A DNA stretch of 64,000 nt from the NCBI RefSeq assembly GCF_000817815.1, contig NZ_JPRD01000068.1, forward strand, positions 51,865-115,864, read 5' to 3'. This document shows, one piece after another, positions 9,029 to 18,423 of the stretch. A program made the position numbers and the translations under genes. The stretch is from Vibrio owensii CAIM 1854 = LMG 25443 (GTDB taxonomy: Bacteria; Pseudomonadota; Gammaproteobacteria; Enterobacterales; Vibrionaceae). Positions within the stretch are counted from its first letter, which is position 1, and each line of letters begins with the position of its first letter. Under the pieces are notes generated by a model. It did no database searches and was not told the DNA's origin. It was given only the letters and a program-made list of their open reading frames with translations.

Positions 9029-10066
9029 ATGACACAAGCAAATACAAACAATGCTTACGGTAAAGACATCGCAATGACTGTGATCGGTGCTGGCTCATAC
9101 GGCACTTCTTTGGCAATCTCCCTTGCTCGTAACGGCGCGAACGTCATCCTTTGGGGTCACGAGCCAGAGCACATGGCACGCCTTGAAGCAGACCGTGCCA
9201 ACCACGAATTCCTACCTGGTATTGATTTCCCAGAGAGCTTGATCATTGAATCGGATTTAGAAAAAGCCGTTCAAGCAAGCCGTGACTTGTTAGTTGTGGT
9301 TCCTAGCCACGTTTTCGGCATCGTACTAAAAAGCTGTCAACCTTTCCTACGTGAAGATTCTCGCATCTGTTGGGCAACCAAAGGTCTTGAGCCTGAAACC
9401 GGTCGTCTACTGAAAGAAGTGGCGTTCGACATCATCGGTGACAGCTATTCGCTAGCGGTACTTTCTGGCCCTACGTTTGCTAAAGAGCTTGCGATGGGCA
9501 TGCCTACTGCTATCTCTGTTGCCTCTCCAGACGCAGACTTCGTTGCTGACCTGCAAGAAAAGATTCACTGCAGCAAAACTTTCCGTGTCTACGCAAACAA
9601 CGACTTTATCGGCATGCAACTTGGTGGTGCGGTGAAGAACGTTATCGCGATTGGCGCAGGTATGTCTGATGGTATCGGCTTTGGTGCCAATGCTCGTACC
9701 GCACTGATTACACGTGGTTTGGCAGAAATGAGCCGTCTTGGTGCTGCTCTGGGCGCACAACCTGAAACCTTTATGGGCATGGCTGGCTTGGGCGACCTTG
9801 TTTTGACTTGTACCGATAACCAGTCGCGTAACCGCCGTTTTGGTTTGGCACTAGGTCAAGGTAAAGACGTCGACACTGCGCAAGAAGAAATCGGTCAAGT
9901 CGTTGAAGGCTACCGCAACACCAAAGAAGTTTGGATGCTCTCTCAGCGCATGGGCGTAGAGATGCCAATTGTTGACCAAATTTATCAAGTATTGTATCAA
10001 GGAAAAGATGCACGCCTGGCAGCGCAAGATTTACTTGCTCGTGACAAAAAAGCCGAAGGAAAGTAG
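9029..10066 (+). CDS. gpsA: NAD(P)-dependent glycerol-3-phosphate dehydrogenase
   Basis: GpsA reduces dihydroxyacetone phosphate to sn-glycerol-3-phosphate, the backbone for phospholipid synthesis. The 345-residue protein has the Rossmann motif GAGSYGTSLA near residues 17-26, the lysine in LSGPTFAKELA, the conserved KNVIAIGAG segment with catalytic lysine, and the GLGDLVLTCT substrate motif. The N-terminal extension of about ten polar residues before the Rossmann fold is slightly longer than in E. coli. Downstream cysE follows after 78 bases, as in enterobacteria, where the two are cotranscribed. Confidence 0.98.
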   Translation: MTQANTNNAYGKDIAMTVIGAGSYGTSLAISLARNGANVILWGHEPEHMARLEADRANHEFLPGIDFPESLIIESDLEKAVQASRDLLVVVPSHVFGIVLKSCQPFLREDSRICWATKGLEPETGRLLKEVAFDIIGDSYSLAVLSGPTFAKELAMGMPTAISVASPDADFVADLQEKIHCSKTFRVYANNDFIGMQLGGAVKNVIAIGAGMSDGIGFGANARTALITRGLAEMSRLGAALGAQPETFMGMAGLGDLVLTCTDNQSRNRRFGLALGQGKDVDTAQEEIGQVVEGYRNTKEVWMLSQRMGVEMPIVDQIYQVLYQGKDARLAAQDLLARDKKAEGK

Positions 10067-10144
10067 CACCCTAGCTCCCTTTGCACCTCATCTGAGAAGA
10101 ATAGAAGTTGTCGGGTCACGGAAGAACCACTCAGGATATTGAGA

Positions 10145-10966
10145 ATGAAACACTGCGAAAAACAAAAAGTCTGGAACAAAATCGTTTCAGAAGCCCGTGA
10201 GATGTCAGAGCAAGAGCCTATGCTGGCGAGCTTTTATCATGCGACCATTATTAAGCATGACAGCCTATGCGCCGCATTGAGCTATATTCTGGCCAACAAA
10301 TTAAACACTGCATCGATGCCTGCTATGGCAGTGCGTGAAGTGGTTGAAGAGGCATTTGCTGCCGATCCTACTATCACGGACGGCGCAGCTTGTGACATTT
10401 GTGCCACGGTCAATCGCGACCCTGCGGTTTCTATGTACTCAATGCCATTATTGTACTTAAAGGGCTACCATGCTCTGCAAGGCTACCGAGTAGCAAACTG
10501 GTTGTGGAAGCAAGGTCGTCACGCTCTTGCGACTTACCTGCAAAATCAGATTTCTGTGGCGTGTCAGGTCGATATTCACCCTGCAGCGCGCATCGGTAGT
10601 GGTATCATGCTAGACCATGCAACCGGCATCGTGATTGGTGAAACGGCTGTCGTAGAAAACGACGTGTCTATTTTGCAGGACGTCACCCTTGGTGGTACCG
10701 GCAAAGAATGCGGTGACCGTCACCCGAAAATTCGCGAAGGCGTAATGATCGGCGCAGGTGCAAAGATTCTTGGCAATATTGAAGTCGGTCAAGGGGCGAA
10801 AATCGGCTCTTGTTCTGTGGTATTGCAAGCAGTGCCACCCCACACAACTGTGGCTGGTGTGCCTGCAAAAATCGTTGGTCGTCCGAAAACGGACAAACCT
10901 TCTCTCGATATGGATCAAGGCTTTAATGGCAAATCGCAAAGCTTTATCCATGGAGATGGTATTTAA
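10145..10966 (+). CDS. cysE: Serine O-acetyltransferase
   Basis: CysE acetylates L-serine with acetyl-CoA, the first step of cysteine synthesis, and is normally feedback-inhibited by cysteine. The N-terminal helical SATase domain (about 1-140) is followed by a left-handed beta helix of hexapeptide repeats (about 140-245) with the catalytic DHATGIVIGETAV segment. The C-terminal tail ending in GDGI, which binds CysK, is present. I choose ATG 10145 (273 residues, same length as E. coli), 8 bases after AGGA; the TTG six bases upstream would give only two extra residues. The first residues include a cysteine in MKHCEK. Confidence 0.97.
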   Translation: MKHCEKQKVWNKIVSEAREMSEQEPMLASFYHATIIKHDSLCAALSYILANKLNTASMPAMAVREVVEEAFAADPTITDGAACDICATVNRDPAVSMYSMPLLYLKGYHALQGYRVANWLWKQGRHALATYLQNQISVACQVDIHPAARIGSGIMLDHATGIVIGETAVVENDVSILQDVTLGGTGKECGDRHPKIREGVMIGAGAKILGNIEVGQGAKIGSCSVVLQAVPPHTTVAGVPAKIVGRPKTDKPSLDMDQGFNGKSQSFIHGDGI

Positions 10967-11010
10967 TCGTCATCTGATCCTTTGACAATAATGTGGTAGG
11001 TAACTCTCAA

Positions 11011-12141
11011 GTGCGAAAACAAAATCACCCAGTGCTACGCTCGGCTATTTTATTAACTTGTGCTTTATCTGCCACATATCCCCTCACCTCTTCCGCTGCC
11101 AGTCAGCAAGAGTTAAAAGGCGTTTCTAGCGAAATCAGCCGTCAGCGTAAATCGCTCACTTCTCAAGAAAAACAACTTAACGATCTGCAAAAGTCGCTTA
11201 AAGACCAAGAGCTTGGTATCTCTAAACTAGAAAGAGAAATTAAGCAAACTAAGGCAGAATTAGCGCAAGCCGATCAGAACATTAATAAGTTGGAAGAGAA
11301 AATTGCACTGCAAGAAGGCCAACGCCAAGCGCAAGAGGAAGAGCTAAAACAGCTCATTCAAACCTACTACGTGACGGAACGCGCCAAAGCCAATGGGCAT
11401 CTGCTCAATGAAGGGGTTGAAGAAGATCGCATCAGTCAATATTTCCAGCACTTAGCAAAAGCACGTGCGGAGGTTATTGATGCTATTACTAAAACCACTC
11501 AAGAGTTGGCGCACAATAAAAACCAACTTGAGTTGGAAAAAGAACAGATAGAAACCTTGCTTAAGCAGCAATCGGAAAAGCGCGCGTCATTGGCAAGCAC
11601 GCAATCGAAACGTAAAGGCACGCTAAGCAAGATTCAGAAAAGCATCAAAGACGACAAACGTTACCTTTCAGAACTGCAACGCAACGAAACCCGCCTAAAA
11701 GCGGAAATTGCGAAAGCCGCGAAACGTAACGCAGTACCGATGGATGGTATCGCGAAACAACGTGGCAAACTGCCTTGGCCACTCAAAGGCCGAGTCTTGC
11801 ATAACTTCGGAACCAGACAGACTGGCCAAGTAAACTGGAAAGGCATGGTGCTTTCAGCAAGCTACGGTCAACAAGTCAAAGCCGTTTACCCAGGTACCGT
11901 TGTATTCGCCGAATACTTACGCGGTTATGGTCTAGTCGTGCTGCTCGACCATGGTAAAGGCGACATGACGCTCTACGGTTACAACCAAGCATTGACCAAG
12001 AAAGAAGGCGATAAGGTAACAGCCGGTGAAGTGATTGCCCTTGCGGGTGATACAGGAGGTCAAGACAGACCTTCGCTGTACTTCGAAATTCGCCGTAACA
12101 GTGAAGCGCAAAACCCGAAATCTTGGTTAAAGCGCATGTAG
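11011..12141 (+). CDS. envC: Murein hydrolase activator EnvC
   Basis: EnvC is a periplasmic divisome protein that activates amidases such as AmiB during daughter-cell separation. An N-terminal signal peptide (about residues 1-30) precedes a long coiled coil (about 31-255) rich in Lys, Glu and Gln, then a C-terminal LytM domain. The LytM zinc ligands are degenerate: the usual HxGxD position reads NWKGMV and the HxH motif reads LYFEIR. This is expected for an activator without peptidase activity. The GTG at 11011 has an AGGT site nine bases upstream; GTG at 10993 is in frame but lacks one. It ends the yibN-cysE cluster. Confidence 0.93.
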   Translation: MRKQNHPVLRSAILLTCALSATYPLTSSAASQQELKGVSSEISRQRKSLTSQEKQLNDLQKSLKDQELGISKLEREIKQTKAELAQADQNINKLEEKIALQEGQRQAQEEELKQLIQTYYVTERAKANGHLLNEGVEEDRISQYFQHLAKARAEVIDAITKTTQELAHNKNQLELEKEQIETLLKQQSEKRASLASTQSKRKGTLSKIQKSIKDDKRYLSELQRNETRLKAEIAKAAKRNAVPMDGIAKQRGKLPWPLKGRVLHNFGTRQTGQVNWKGMVLSASYGQQVKAVYPGTVVFAEYLRGYGLVVLLDHGKGDMTLYGYNQALTKKEGDKVTAGEVIALAGDTGGQDRPSLYFEIRRNSEAQNPKSWLKRM

Positions 12142-12184
12142 CTGCCGTTTATCATCGCAGTTCTAATCAGCACTATCACGACAC

Positions 12185-12217
12185 AAAAAACAAAGGAGCC
12201 ACTCGGCTCCTTTGTTG
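12185..12217. terminator. Bidirectional terminator between envC and the DHH gene
   Basis: A 10-bp perfect stem CAAAGGAGCC/GGCTCCTTTG with a 4-base loop. The T run is stronger on the minus strand, so it mainly serves the DHH gene. Confidence 0.85.
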
Positions 12218-12237
12218 TATGTCTATTTTGGAAAATG

Positions 12238-13194
12238 CTATGCGTAGTAGGTTTCGACCGCATCAATAAAGGCACTAACATCATCTTTGCTTAGTGCATT
12301 GATGCCTGCCGCAGCCTCTCGGCCACCACCTGTAGGGAACTGTCCACACACCGCCACGGCACCTTGCTTGTTATTCAGTGGCGCGCGAAGAGAAACCGTG
12401 TAAGTACCGTCTGCATTTTCAGTTAATACCGCATGCGCAGAGTCTGGGGTTTGGTTCGCAAGCCAGTTGCCATAAACGCCACTGATTCGACGTGATGCTG
12501 CATTGTTTGGCAGCTCAAATAGCTTGAGCTTCGCACTCTCGTGAGTAGCAGGAACCGCCTGCGCCGCATCCATATCTTGTTGATAAGCCGATTGCAATTG
12601 GTAGTAAGGTGACGCTTTATCTGCAATCGCATCGAATGGTGAAACGTATTGCTTTAACGCTTGGTACAAGTCCGCTGGGTGAAAATGAAGGTCGTCTACT
12701 TTAGAGCCATAACCGTTGTAGTTGATTAAAGTGCCAAGCTCTTTTAGTTGTGCTTTCTGCTCTTCATTAAGTCCGGCTTTATCCGCCAATGCATCCGCTT
12801 TAGCAATCAAGTTATCGCCATAAGCAGCGGTGATCGCCCATGTATGAAAACGACCATCAAGCAGTTTATCGACAATCAATGCAGTACACATGTTAGCATC
12901 AAGATCGATGTGCGCGTCCAAATTACCGTGCTGAGGAATCTCGCCCGCTCTGTGGTGATCGGCGTAGAAAACATGCGCGCCTTGAGCCAAAGCTTGCTCT
13001 AGACCTACCATGTTCTTTTCCATTGAAATGTCCAACACTGTCAGCTCATCGCCCGCTTGCACACCCACTTTTTCCACCAGTTTGATGTCGCGCTTTACGC
13101 CCGTCACCAACTGAGCGTTGATAGGATCCGCTAAGCGCAATTGCAGCAATGCGATGATGCCATCGGCATCGCCATTAAAAATGTCGTAATTCAT
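12238..13194 (-). CDS. DHH family phosphoesterase
   Basis: This 318-residue cytoplasmic protein belongs to the DHH superfamily, whose members hydrolyse phosphodiesters such as nanoRNAs, cyclic dinucleotides or single-stranded DNA ends with two Mn2+ ions. The metal-binding motifs are visible: GDADG at residues 8-12, LDISME near 55-60, and the DHH triad at 79-81. A C-terminal DHHA1-like stretch contains GGGREAAAG near 295. It does not resemble RecJ in length or domain layout. The true substrate is unknown. It lies alone downstream of a TetR gene, and a large inverted repeat separates them. Confidence 0.85.
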   Translation of the reverse strand: MNYDIFNGDADGIIALLQLRLADPINAQLVTGVKRDIKLVEKVGVQAGDELTVLDISMEKNMVGLEQALAQGAHVFYADHHRAGEIPQHGNLDAHIDLDANMCTALIVDKLLDGRFHTWAITAAYGDNLIAKADALADKAGLNEEQKAQLKELGTLINYNGYGSKVDDLHFHPADLYQALKQYVSPFDAIADKASPYYQLQSAYQQDMDAAQAVPATHESAKLKLFELPNNAASRRISGVYGNWLANQTPDSAHAVLTENADGTYTVSLRAPLNNKQGAVAVCGQFPTGGGREAAAGINALSKDDVSAFIDAVETYYA

Positions 13195-13300
13195 TGAACG
13201 ATAGTTCCTTTATCGAGAATCATCTTCCACTAGAAAGTATGGAAGAGTATGAGTTCTATTGTGCGAAATGAGCACAACAAGTCAACTCAAGGAAGGAGTT

Positions 13301-13353
13301 GAAAATGAGAGCTGCGCTCTAAACCTTAAGCGTTGAGCCATACTCTCATTTTC
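13301..13353. repeat. Large inverted repeat between the TetR and DHH genes
   Basis: GAAAATGAGAG at 13301-13311 is perfectly complementary to CTCTCATTTTC at 13343-13353. A further partly paired inner segment (GCT and CGCT against AGCG and AGC) extends the hairpin. It lies 27 bases after the TetR stop and 106 bases before the DHH start on the minus strand. It may be a terminator or attenuator for the epmA-vanZ-tetR unit, though it lacks a strong T run. Confidence 0.6.
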
Positions 13354-13380
13354 TGAAATGAATAAGGAGGGAAAATAGTA

Positions 13381-14016
13381 TTAACTGTGCAGACGACTCA
13401 CTGCTTCTTCAAGCAAAAGCAACTGTTCCATGCCCTGCTCGGTCGCCACAGGTTTCACCACGTTAAGCATCTGCAACATGCCTTGTTTCACCATTAGCTC
13501 GGTAATATCGGTCTTTGATGACATCGCCGATTGGTAAGCTAACCAACTACACGCAATAAGGTGCAGCGTACAAACTAGGGATTTCAACTGCTCTTGGTCG
13601 ACATTCAACAGCTTCAGCGACACAAACTCTTGCATGATTGCAATGAGGTTGGCTTGCAGCTTCTCTTGAACATCAATGTACTCATCATGTAGTTGCTCGT
13701 CTCGAGAAAGGATTTCTGGCAGGTTCGCGTAGAAAAAACGGTACTTCCACATCAGAGTGAAGATTGAATCGAGGTAACTTTTCAGCATGGTCAGGCTCTC
13801 TTGAGAGCCTTGAATTGGAGTAAAGCGTTCTAACAGTTCCGCAGAGTAAAGCGCGAAAATCTCACGCACGATTTCTTGTTTGTTGCGGAAGTGGTAGTAA
13901 AGATTGCCTGGGCTAATTTCAATATGGTCAGCAATGTGGTTGGTTGTGATATTGCGCTCACCATGTTGGTTAAACAACTCCAGTGCGGCATAAACGATTT
14001 TGTCGCGCGTTTTCAT
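13381..14016 (-). CDS. TetR/AcrR family transcriptional regulator
   Basis: This 211-residue protein has an N-terminal TetR helix-turn-helix (about residues 5-50) with the typical AALELFNQHGERNITTNHIADHIEISPGNLYYHF pattern split over its helices. An all-helical ligand/dimerisation domain follows. The C-terminal domain is not one whose ligand I recognise. It follows the VanZ-like gene by 21 bases on the same strand and is probably cotranscribed with epmA and vanZ. No adjacent transporter or enzyme suggests its target. It is not SlmA or a LuxR/HapR-type quorum regulator by overall sequence. Confidence 0.85.
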   Translation of the reverse strand: MKTRDKIVYAALELFNQHGERNITTNHIADHIEISPGNLYYHFRNKQEIVREIFALYSAELLERFTPIQGSQESLTMLKSYLDSIFTLMWKYRFFYANLPEILSRDEQLHDEYIDVQEKLQANLIAIMQEFVSLKLLNVDQEQLKSLVCTLHLIACSWLAYQSAMSSKTDITELMVKQGMLQMLNVVKPVATEQGMEQLLLLEEAVSRLHS

Positions 14017-14037
14017 GGTTATCGTATTCCCTCTTCA

Positions 14038-14412
14038 TTATCGAATCGAGTATAGCGACTTCACCAACCTAGGTCGATAGAGGCTCCAAATACGGTAACA
14101 TAGCAGACCAGTTAGAATGCCAATCGAGTTCGCAATCAAGTCTTGCCAAGAGGTTTGGCGCCCCACATAACCTTGTAAAACTTCAATCACAGCACTGAAG
14201 AACAGAATGCTCAGAGCCACCGTCCAACGCTGACGCCAACTTGCTACGCAGAAGCAGCCCAAAAAGCCAAAACCACTGTACGCCATCGCGTGCTGCATCT
14301 TATCTAAGTACGCAATATCTCCCCAATCTTGCAACTCTCCCGAGCTCAAAGATAGGTAAGCAATTAATGTCGCGTAACTCAGTAGCACCAAACGTGCAGC
14401 GGTCAGGTTCAT
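14038..14412 (-). CDS. VanZ-like membrane protein
   Basis: A small (124-residue) protein with about four hydrophobic helices and the VanZ-family pattern: a DKMQHAMAYSGFGFLG segment after the first loop and a DLIANSIGILTG segment in the C-terminal half. VanZ proteins have been tied to teicoplanin resistance in Gram-positives, but the role in Vibrio is unknown. I place the start at ATG 14412, six bases after an AAGGA site. ATG 14415 and TTG 14418 are in frame but too close to that site. It begins 9 bases after the epmA stop, so the two are translationally close. Confidence 0.8.
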   Translation of the reverse strand: MNLTAARLVLLSYATLIAYLSLSSGELQDWGDIAYLDKMQHAMAYSGFGFLGCFCVASWRQRWTVALSILFFSAVIEVLQGYVGRQTSWQDLIANSIGILTGLLCYRIWSLYRPRLVKSLYSIR

Positions 14413-14421
14413 CATCAATCC

Positions 14422-15393
14422 TTAAGCAATTGGGAATGGGAAAGCAGTCACTTGGTCAATATGGTCACAACCAAGAGCCAACATGATCAGGCGATCAACA
14501 CCCAACGCCACACCGGCACAATCTGGTAAGCCTGCTTCTAACGCGCCAATCAAATGATAATCGATCGGCTGTGGCTTCAGACCCATTTCCAAACGCTTAG
14601 CATTATCTTGTTCAAAGCGCGCCAATTGTTCTTTCGGGTTATCTAGCTCGTGGAAACCGTTCGCTAACTCAATACCTTTGAAGTACACCTCAAAGCGATC
14701 AGCAACGCGATTGTCTTGTGGATTGATCTTTGCCAGTGCCGCTTGCGATGCAGGGAAATCATAAACAAATGCCGGCACTTGCTGGCCAATCTTCGCTTCG
14801 ACACCGATGCTGAACAGCAGTTGCAGTAAAGTATCGCGATCTTCTTCAGGCTCGGCAATGTCACTTAGCCCTAGCTTAGCCGCGACCACTTTTAGCTCTT
14901 GCATCGAGCCTTCTAGCGGGCACACGCCAAGTACGTCAATAAAGGCTTGCTGGTAAGTCATTCGTTCAGCAGCGCCGCACTTCAATACCAATTGCAGCAG
15001 ATCGTCCATTTCGTCCATCAGCTTGTGGTGATCAAAGCCGATGCGGTACCACTCCAACATGGTGAATTCAGGATTGTGGTGACGACCATTCTCTTCATTA
15101 CGAAACGCTTTGTTGATTTGGTAGATACAGCCACTGCCTGCCGCTAGTAGGCGCTTCATATGGAATTCAGGACTGGTCATAAAGAACAGCTTGCTGCCAT
15201 CGGCATAGCCTGGGCCAACAAACTCGGTCTGGAAAGTATGCAAATGAATGTCGGTCACGGTGGCGTGACTCATGGCTGGCGTGTCGACTTCCATCACCTG
15301 TCGCTCGGCAAAGAATTGACGAATAGCGGTGATCAACGCGGCGCGTTGACGAAGTTGTTCCATAGAAGCAGTAGGTTGCCAGGTCGTTTGCAT
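14422..15393 (-). CDS. epmA: Elongation factor P beta-lysine ligase EpmA
   Basis: EpmA, a shortened class II lysyl-tRNA synthetase without the anticodon-binding domain, attaches (R)-beta-lysine to Lys34 of EF-P. The 323-residue length matches the family. Class II motifs are visible: motif 2 region FRNEENGRHHNPEFTMLEWY near residues 97-116, and the motif 3 glycine-rich segment ALGVDRLIMLALG near the C-terminus. Its partners efp and epmB lie about 7 kb away in this window. It diverges from frdA, as in E. coli. The start ATG at 15393 gives the usual N-terminus. Confidence 0.97.
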   Translation of the reverse strand: MQTTWQPTASMEQLRQRAALITAIRQFFAERQVMEVDTPAMSHATVTDIHLHTFQTEFVGPGYADGSKLFFMTSPEFHMKRLLAAGSGCIYQINKAFRNEENGRHHNPEFTMLEWYRIGFDHHKLMDEMDDLLQLVLKCGAAERMTYQQAFIDVLGVCPLEGSMQELKVVAAKLGLSDIAEPEEDRDTLLQLLFSIGVEAKIGQQVPAFVYDFPASQAALAKINPQDNRVADRFEVYFKGIELANGFHELDNPKEQLARFEQDNAKRLEMGLKPQPIDYHLIGALEAGLPDCAGVALGVDRLIMLALGCDHIDQVTAFPFPIA

Positions 15394-15842
15394 AACAAGA
15401 CTCTCAATACATAAGTGAGCGAGGAAAATAGCAATTTTGTCACGCTTTGCCTAGCTCGGCGAGGGGGGATTCATCTTAATTGTATTGGTCTAAATACGAA
15501 TAAAACTCGATCAGAATTGAAGCAAGCATTCCACGTTCTACAGTACAAAAAACACTCACAACTTACCCTATTATCAATGAGGGTAATGTCGTGCAACACC
15601 TGTGTAACATTGAGCAGCTTTACGTTTATCCCTCAACTGTTTCGTGCCGTGATAGCAGTCACATAACCTAGAATTTCTATGCTCTCGTGTGCATTACCGG
15701 AGAAAAAACCCAAATACATCAATTTTTCTGCCATAAGGCTCCCCTACACTAACCCTACTACTTTTGAGGGATAGCCTAAAAACGGTGCCCTCACACTCAC
15801 AATAACAAGCGGATTTCCGCAATCACACACTGGAGGATAACT
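15394..15842. promoter_or_regulatory. Divergent control region between epmA and frdA
   Basis: This 449-base gap holds the promoters for epmA (left) and the fumarate reductase operon (right). The clearest element is the ribosome-binding site TGGAGG at 15831-15836, six bases before the GTG start of frdA. Fumarate reductase operons are usually controlled by FNR and nitrate regulators. The only FNR-like sequence I see (TCGAT-N4-ATTGA, about 15508-15521) matches the consensus poorly and lies far upstream, so I do not assign it. Confidence 0.5.
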
Positions 15843-17663
15843 GTGCAAACTATCACCACAGATATCGCAGTCATCGGCGCAGGCGGCGCTGGTCTTCGTA
15901 CTGCTATTGCAGCGGCTGAAGCAAACCCGGACTTAGAAGTAGCGCTTATTTCTAAAGTTTACCCAATGCGCTCCCATACGGTTGCTGCAGAAGGTGGCTC
16001 AGCAGCAGTTATCAAGGATGAAGATAGCTTAGACAACCACTTCAACGACACTGTTGGCGGTGGTGACTGGCTATGTGAACAGGACGTTGTTGAATACTTT
16101 GTAGAGAACGCGACTCGCGAAATGATCCAAATGGAGCAATGGGGTTGCCCATGGAGTCGTAAAGAGAACGGTGAAGTCAACGTACGCCGCTTTGGTGGTA
16201 TGAAGGTTGAACGTACTTGGTTCGCTGCAGATAAAACTGGCTTCCACATGCTTCACACGCTATTCCAGACGTCGATGAAGTACAACAACATCAAGCGCTT
16301 TGATGAGTACTTTGTTGTCGACTTGCTTGTTGATGAAGGTGAAGTACAAGGTCTGATTGCAATCCACATGTCTGAAGGTGAACTAGTTACGATTAAAGCG
16401 AAGTCTGTCGTACTAGCAACAGGTGGCGCAGGTCGCGTTTACCACTGTAACACCAACGGCGGTATCGTAACGGGCGACGGCATGGCGATGGCTTACCGTC
16501 ACGGCGTTCCTCTACGTGATATGGAATTCGTTCAGTACCACCCAACAGGTCTTCCTGGCACGGGTATCCTAATGACTGAAGGTTGTCGTGGTGAAGGCGG
16601 TATCATCGTCAATAAAGACGGCTACCGTTACCTACAAGACTACGGTATGGGCCCAGAAACTCCAGTGGGTCAACCTAAGAACAAATACATGGAACTTGGT
16701 CCACGTGACAAAGTTTCTCAAGCTTTCTGGCACGAACAACAGAAAGGCAACACCATCAAACACCCTCTTGGTGATGTGGTGCATCTAGACCTTCGCCACC
16801 TAGGTGAAGAGTACCTACAAGAGCGTCTACCGTTCATCTGTGAGCTAGCGAAAGCTTACGTGAACGTTGACCCTGCAAAAGAGCCAATTCCAATTCGTCC
16901 AACGGTTCACTACACCATGGGTGGTATTGAAACCAACGGCGAATGTGAAACTCGCATTAAAGGCCTATTCGCAGTTGGCGAATGTGCGTCTGTTGGTCTT
17001 CACGGTGCAAACCGTCTAGGTTCTAACTCGCTGGCTGAGTTCGTAGTATTCGGTCGCGTTGCGGGTGAACAAGCGGTGAAACGCGCGGCAGAATTCAAAG
17101 GCTGGAACGAAGAGTCTATCGCGACTCAAGTGAAAGCTGTAGAAGATCGCATTGCTGCTCTAATGAACCAAGAAGGTGATGAAAACTGGGCAGATATCCG
17201 TACTGAAATGGGTCACACCATGGAAGCGGGTTGTGGTATCTACCGCCAAGAAGATTTGATGCAAGCAACGATTGAGAAGATCACTGAGCTGAAAGCTCGT
17301 TACAAGAAAATCAGCATCAAAGACAAAGGCAAAGTGTTCAACACTGACCTCCTATACGCTATCGAAGTGGGTTACGGCCTAGAAGTCGCAGAAGCGATGG
17401 TTCACTCTGCAATCCTACGTAAAGAATCTCGTGGTGCGCACCAACGTCTAGACGACGGTTGTACAGAGCGTGACGACGTGAACTTCTTGAAACACTCGCT
17501 TGCTTTCTTCAAAGAAGATGCAGCACCAAGCATCGACTACAGCAACGTGAAGATCACTAAATCTCAGCCTAAAGCGCGTCTATACGGTGAAGCGGCAGAG
17601 AAAGCTGCAGCAGCTGAAAAAGCCGCTGAAGCAGAAGCGAAGAGCACAGAGGAGCAAGCATAA
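15843..17663 (+). CDS. frdA: Fumarate reductase flavoprotein subunit
   Basis: FrdA is the catalytic subunit of quinol:fumarate reductase, which reduces fumarate to succinate in anaerobic respiration. The FAD-binding GAGGAG motif is at residues 12-17. His45 in MRSHTVAAEGG is the covalent flavin attachment site, and the catalytic arginine region follows in the HGANRLGSNSLAE block. The 606-residue protein ends in an Ala/Glu/Lys-rich tail, as other FrdAs do. The start is GTG at 15843, supported by TGGAGG six bases upstream. Its stop overlaps the frdB start (TAATG), which implies coupled translation. Confidence 0.98.
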   Translation: MQTITTDIAVIGAGGAGLRTAIAAAEANPDLEVALISKVYPMRSHTVAAEGGSAAVIKDEDSLDNHFNDTVGGGDWLCEQDVVEYFVENATREMIQMEQWGCPWSRKENGEVNVRRFGGMKVERTWFAADKTGFHMLHTLFQTSMKYNNIKRFDEYFVVDLLVDEGEVQGLIAIHMSEGELVTIKAKSVVLATGGAGRVYHCNTNGGIVTGDGMAMAYRHGVPLRDMEFVQYHPTGLPGTGILMTEGCRGEGGIIVNKDGYRYLQDYGMGPETPVGQPKNKYMELGPRDKVSQAFWHEQQKGNTIKHPLGDVVHLDLRHLGEEYLQERLPFICELAKAYVNVDPAKEPIPIRPTVHYTMGGIETNGECETRIKGLFAVGECASVGLHGANRLGSNSLAEFVVFGRVAGEQAVKRAAEFKGWNEESIATQVKAVEDRIAALMNQEGDENWADIRTEMGHTMEAGCGIYRQEDLMQATIEKITELKARYKKISIKDKGKVFNTDLLYAIEVGYGLEVAEAMVHSAILRKESRGAHQRLDDGCTERDDVNFLKHSLAFFKEDAAPSIDYSNVKITKSQPKARLYGEAAEKAAAAEKAAEAEAKSTEEQA

Positions 17664-18421
17664 TGTCAGCAAACCGCATTCAAAAAGTAGACATTCTGCG
17701 TTACGACCCTGAGAAGGACGCGGAACCATACACGCAAACATTCGAAGTTCCATTTGATGAAACCATGTCTGTACTTGATGCACTTGGCTACATCAAAGAT
17801 CACCTAGATAAAGATCTGTCTTACCGTTGGTCTTGTCGTATGGCGATCTGTGGTTCTTGCGGCATCATGGTAAACAACGTGCCTAAGCTTGCTTGTAAGA
17901 GCTTCCTACGTGATTACCCGAATGGCGTAACTATCGAGCCTCTAGCAAACTTCCCAATCGAGAAAGACTTGATCGTTGATATGACGCCGTTCATCGAGCG
18001 CCTAGAAGCGATCAAACCTTACATCATTGGTAACGACCGCAAACCAGAAGACGGCACAAACCTACAAACACCAGAGCAAATGGCGAAATACAAGCAGTTT
18101 GCTGGCTGTATCAACTGTGGTCTTTGCTACGCAGCATGTCCTCAGTTCGGTTTGAACCCTGAGTTCATTGGTCCTGCAGCACTAACTCTGGCACACCGTT
18201 ACAACCTAGACAGCCGTGACAACGGTAAAGATGAGCGCATGAAGCTGATCAATGGTGAAAACGGCGCTTGGGGTTGTACGTTTGTTGGTTACTGTTCTGA
18301 AGTTTGTCCGAAGAACGTTGACCCAGCAGCGGCAGTAAACCAAGGCAAAGTGGAGTCTTCTATGGACTTCGTAATTGCGATGTTGAAACCTGATGGTTCA
18401 CCAAAGAAAGTGGAGGCATAA
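17663..18421 (+). CDS. frdB: Fumarate reductase iron-sulfur subunit
   Basis: FrdB carries electrons from membrane quinol to FrdA through three iron-sulfur clusters. The plant-type [2Fe-2S] ligands are in CRMAICGSCG. Two ferredoxin-like cysteine groups are in CINCGLCYAACP and CTFVGYCSEVCPKNVDP, supplying the [4Fe-4S] and [3Fe-4S] clusters. At 252 residues it is slightly longer than E. coli FrdB. The ATG overlaps the frdA stop by one base. frdC starts three bases after its stop. Confidence 0.98.
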   Translation: MSANRIQKVDILRYDPEKDAEPYTQTFEVPFDETMSVLDALGYIKDHLDKDLSYRWSCRMAICGSCGIMVNNVPKLACKSFLRDYPNGVTIEPLANFPIEKDLIVDMTPFIERLEAIKPYIIGNDRKPEDGTNLQTPEQMAKYKQFAGCINCGLCYAACPQFGLNPEFIGPAALTLAHRYNLDSRDNGKDERMKLINGENGAWGCTFVGYCSEVCPKNVDPAAAVNQGKVESSMDFVIAMLKPDGSPKKVEA

Positions 18422-18423
18422 GG

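Noticed and set aside
15506..15522. An FNR-like site upstream of frdA
   Set aside because: Three mismatches to TTGAT-N4-ATCAA and more than 300 bases from the start; too weak to call.
15415..15666. An 83-codon open frame in the epmA-frdA gap
   Set aside because: GTG start without a ribosome-binding site, composition unlike a protein, and it covers the expected promoter region.
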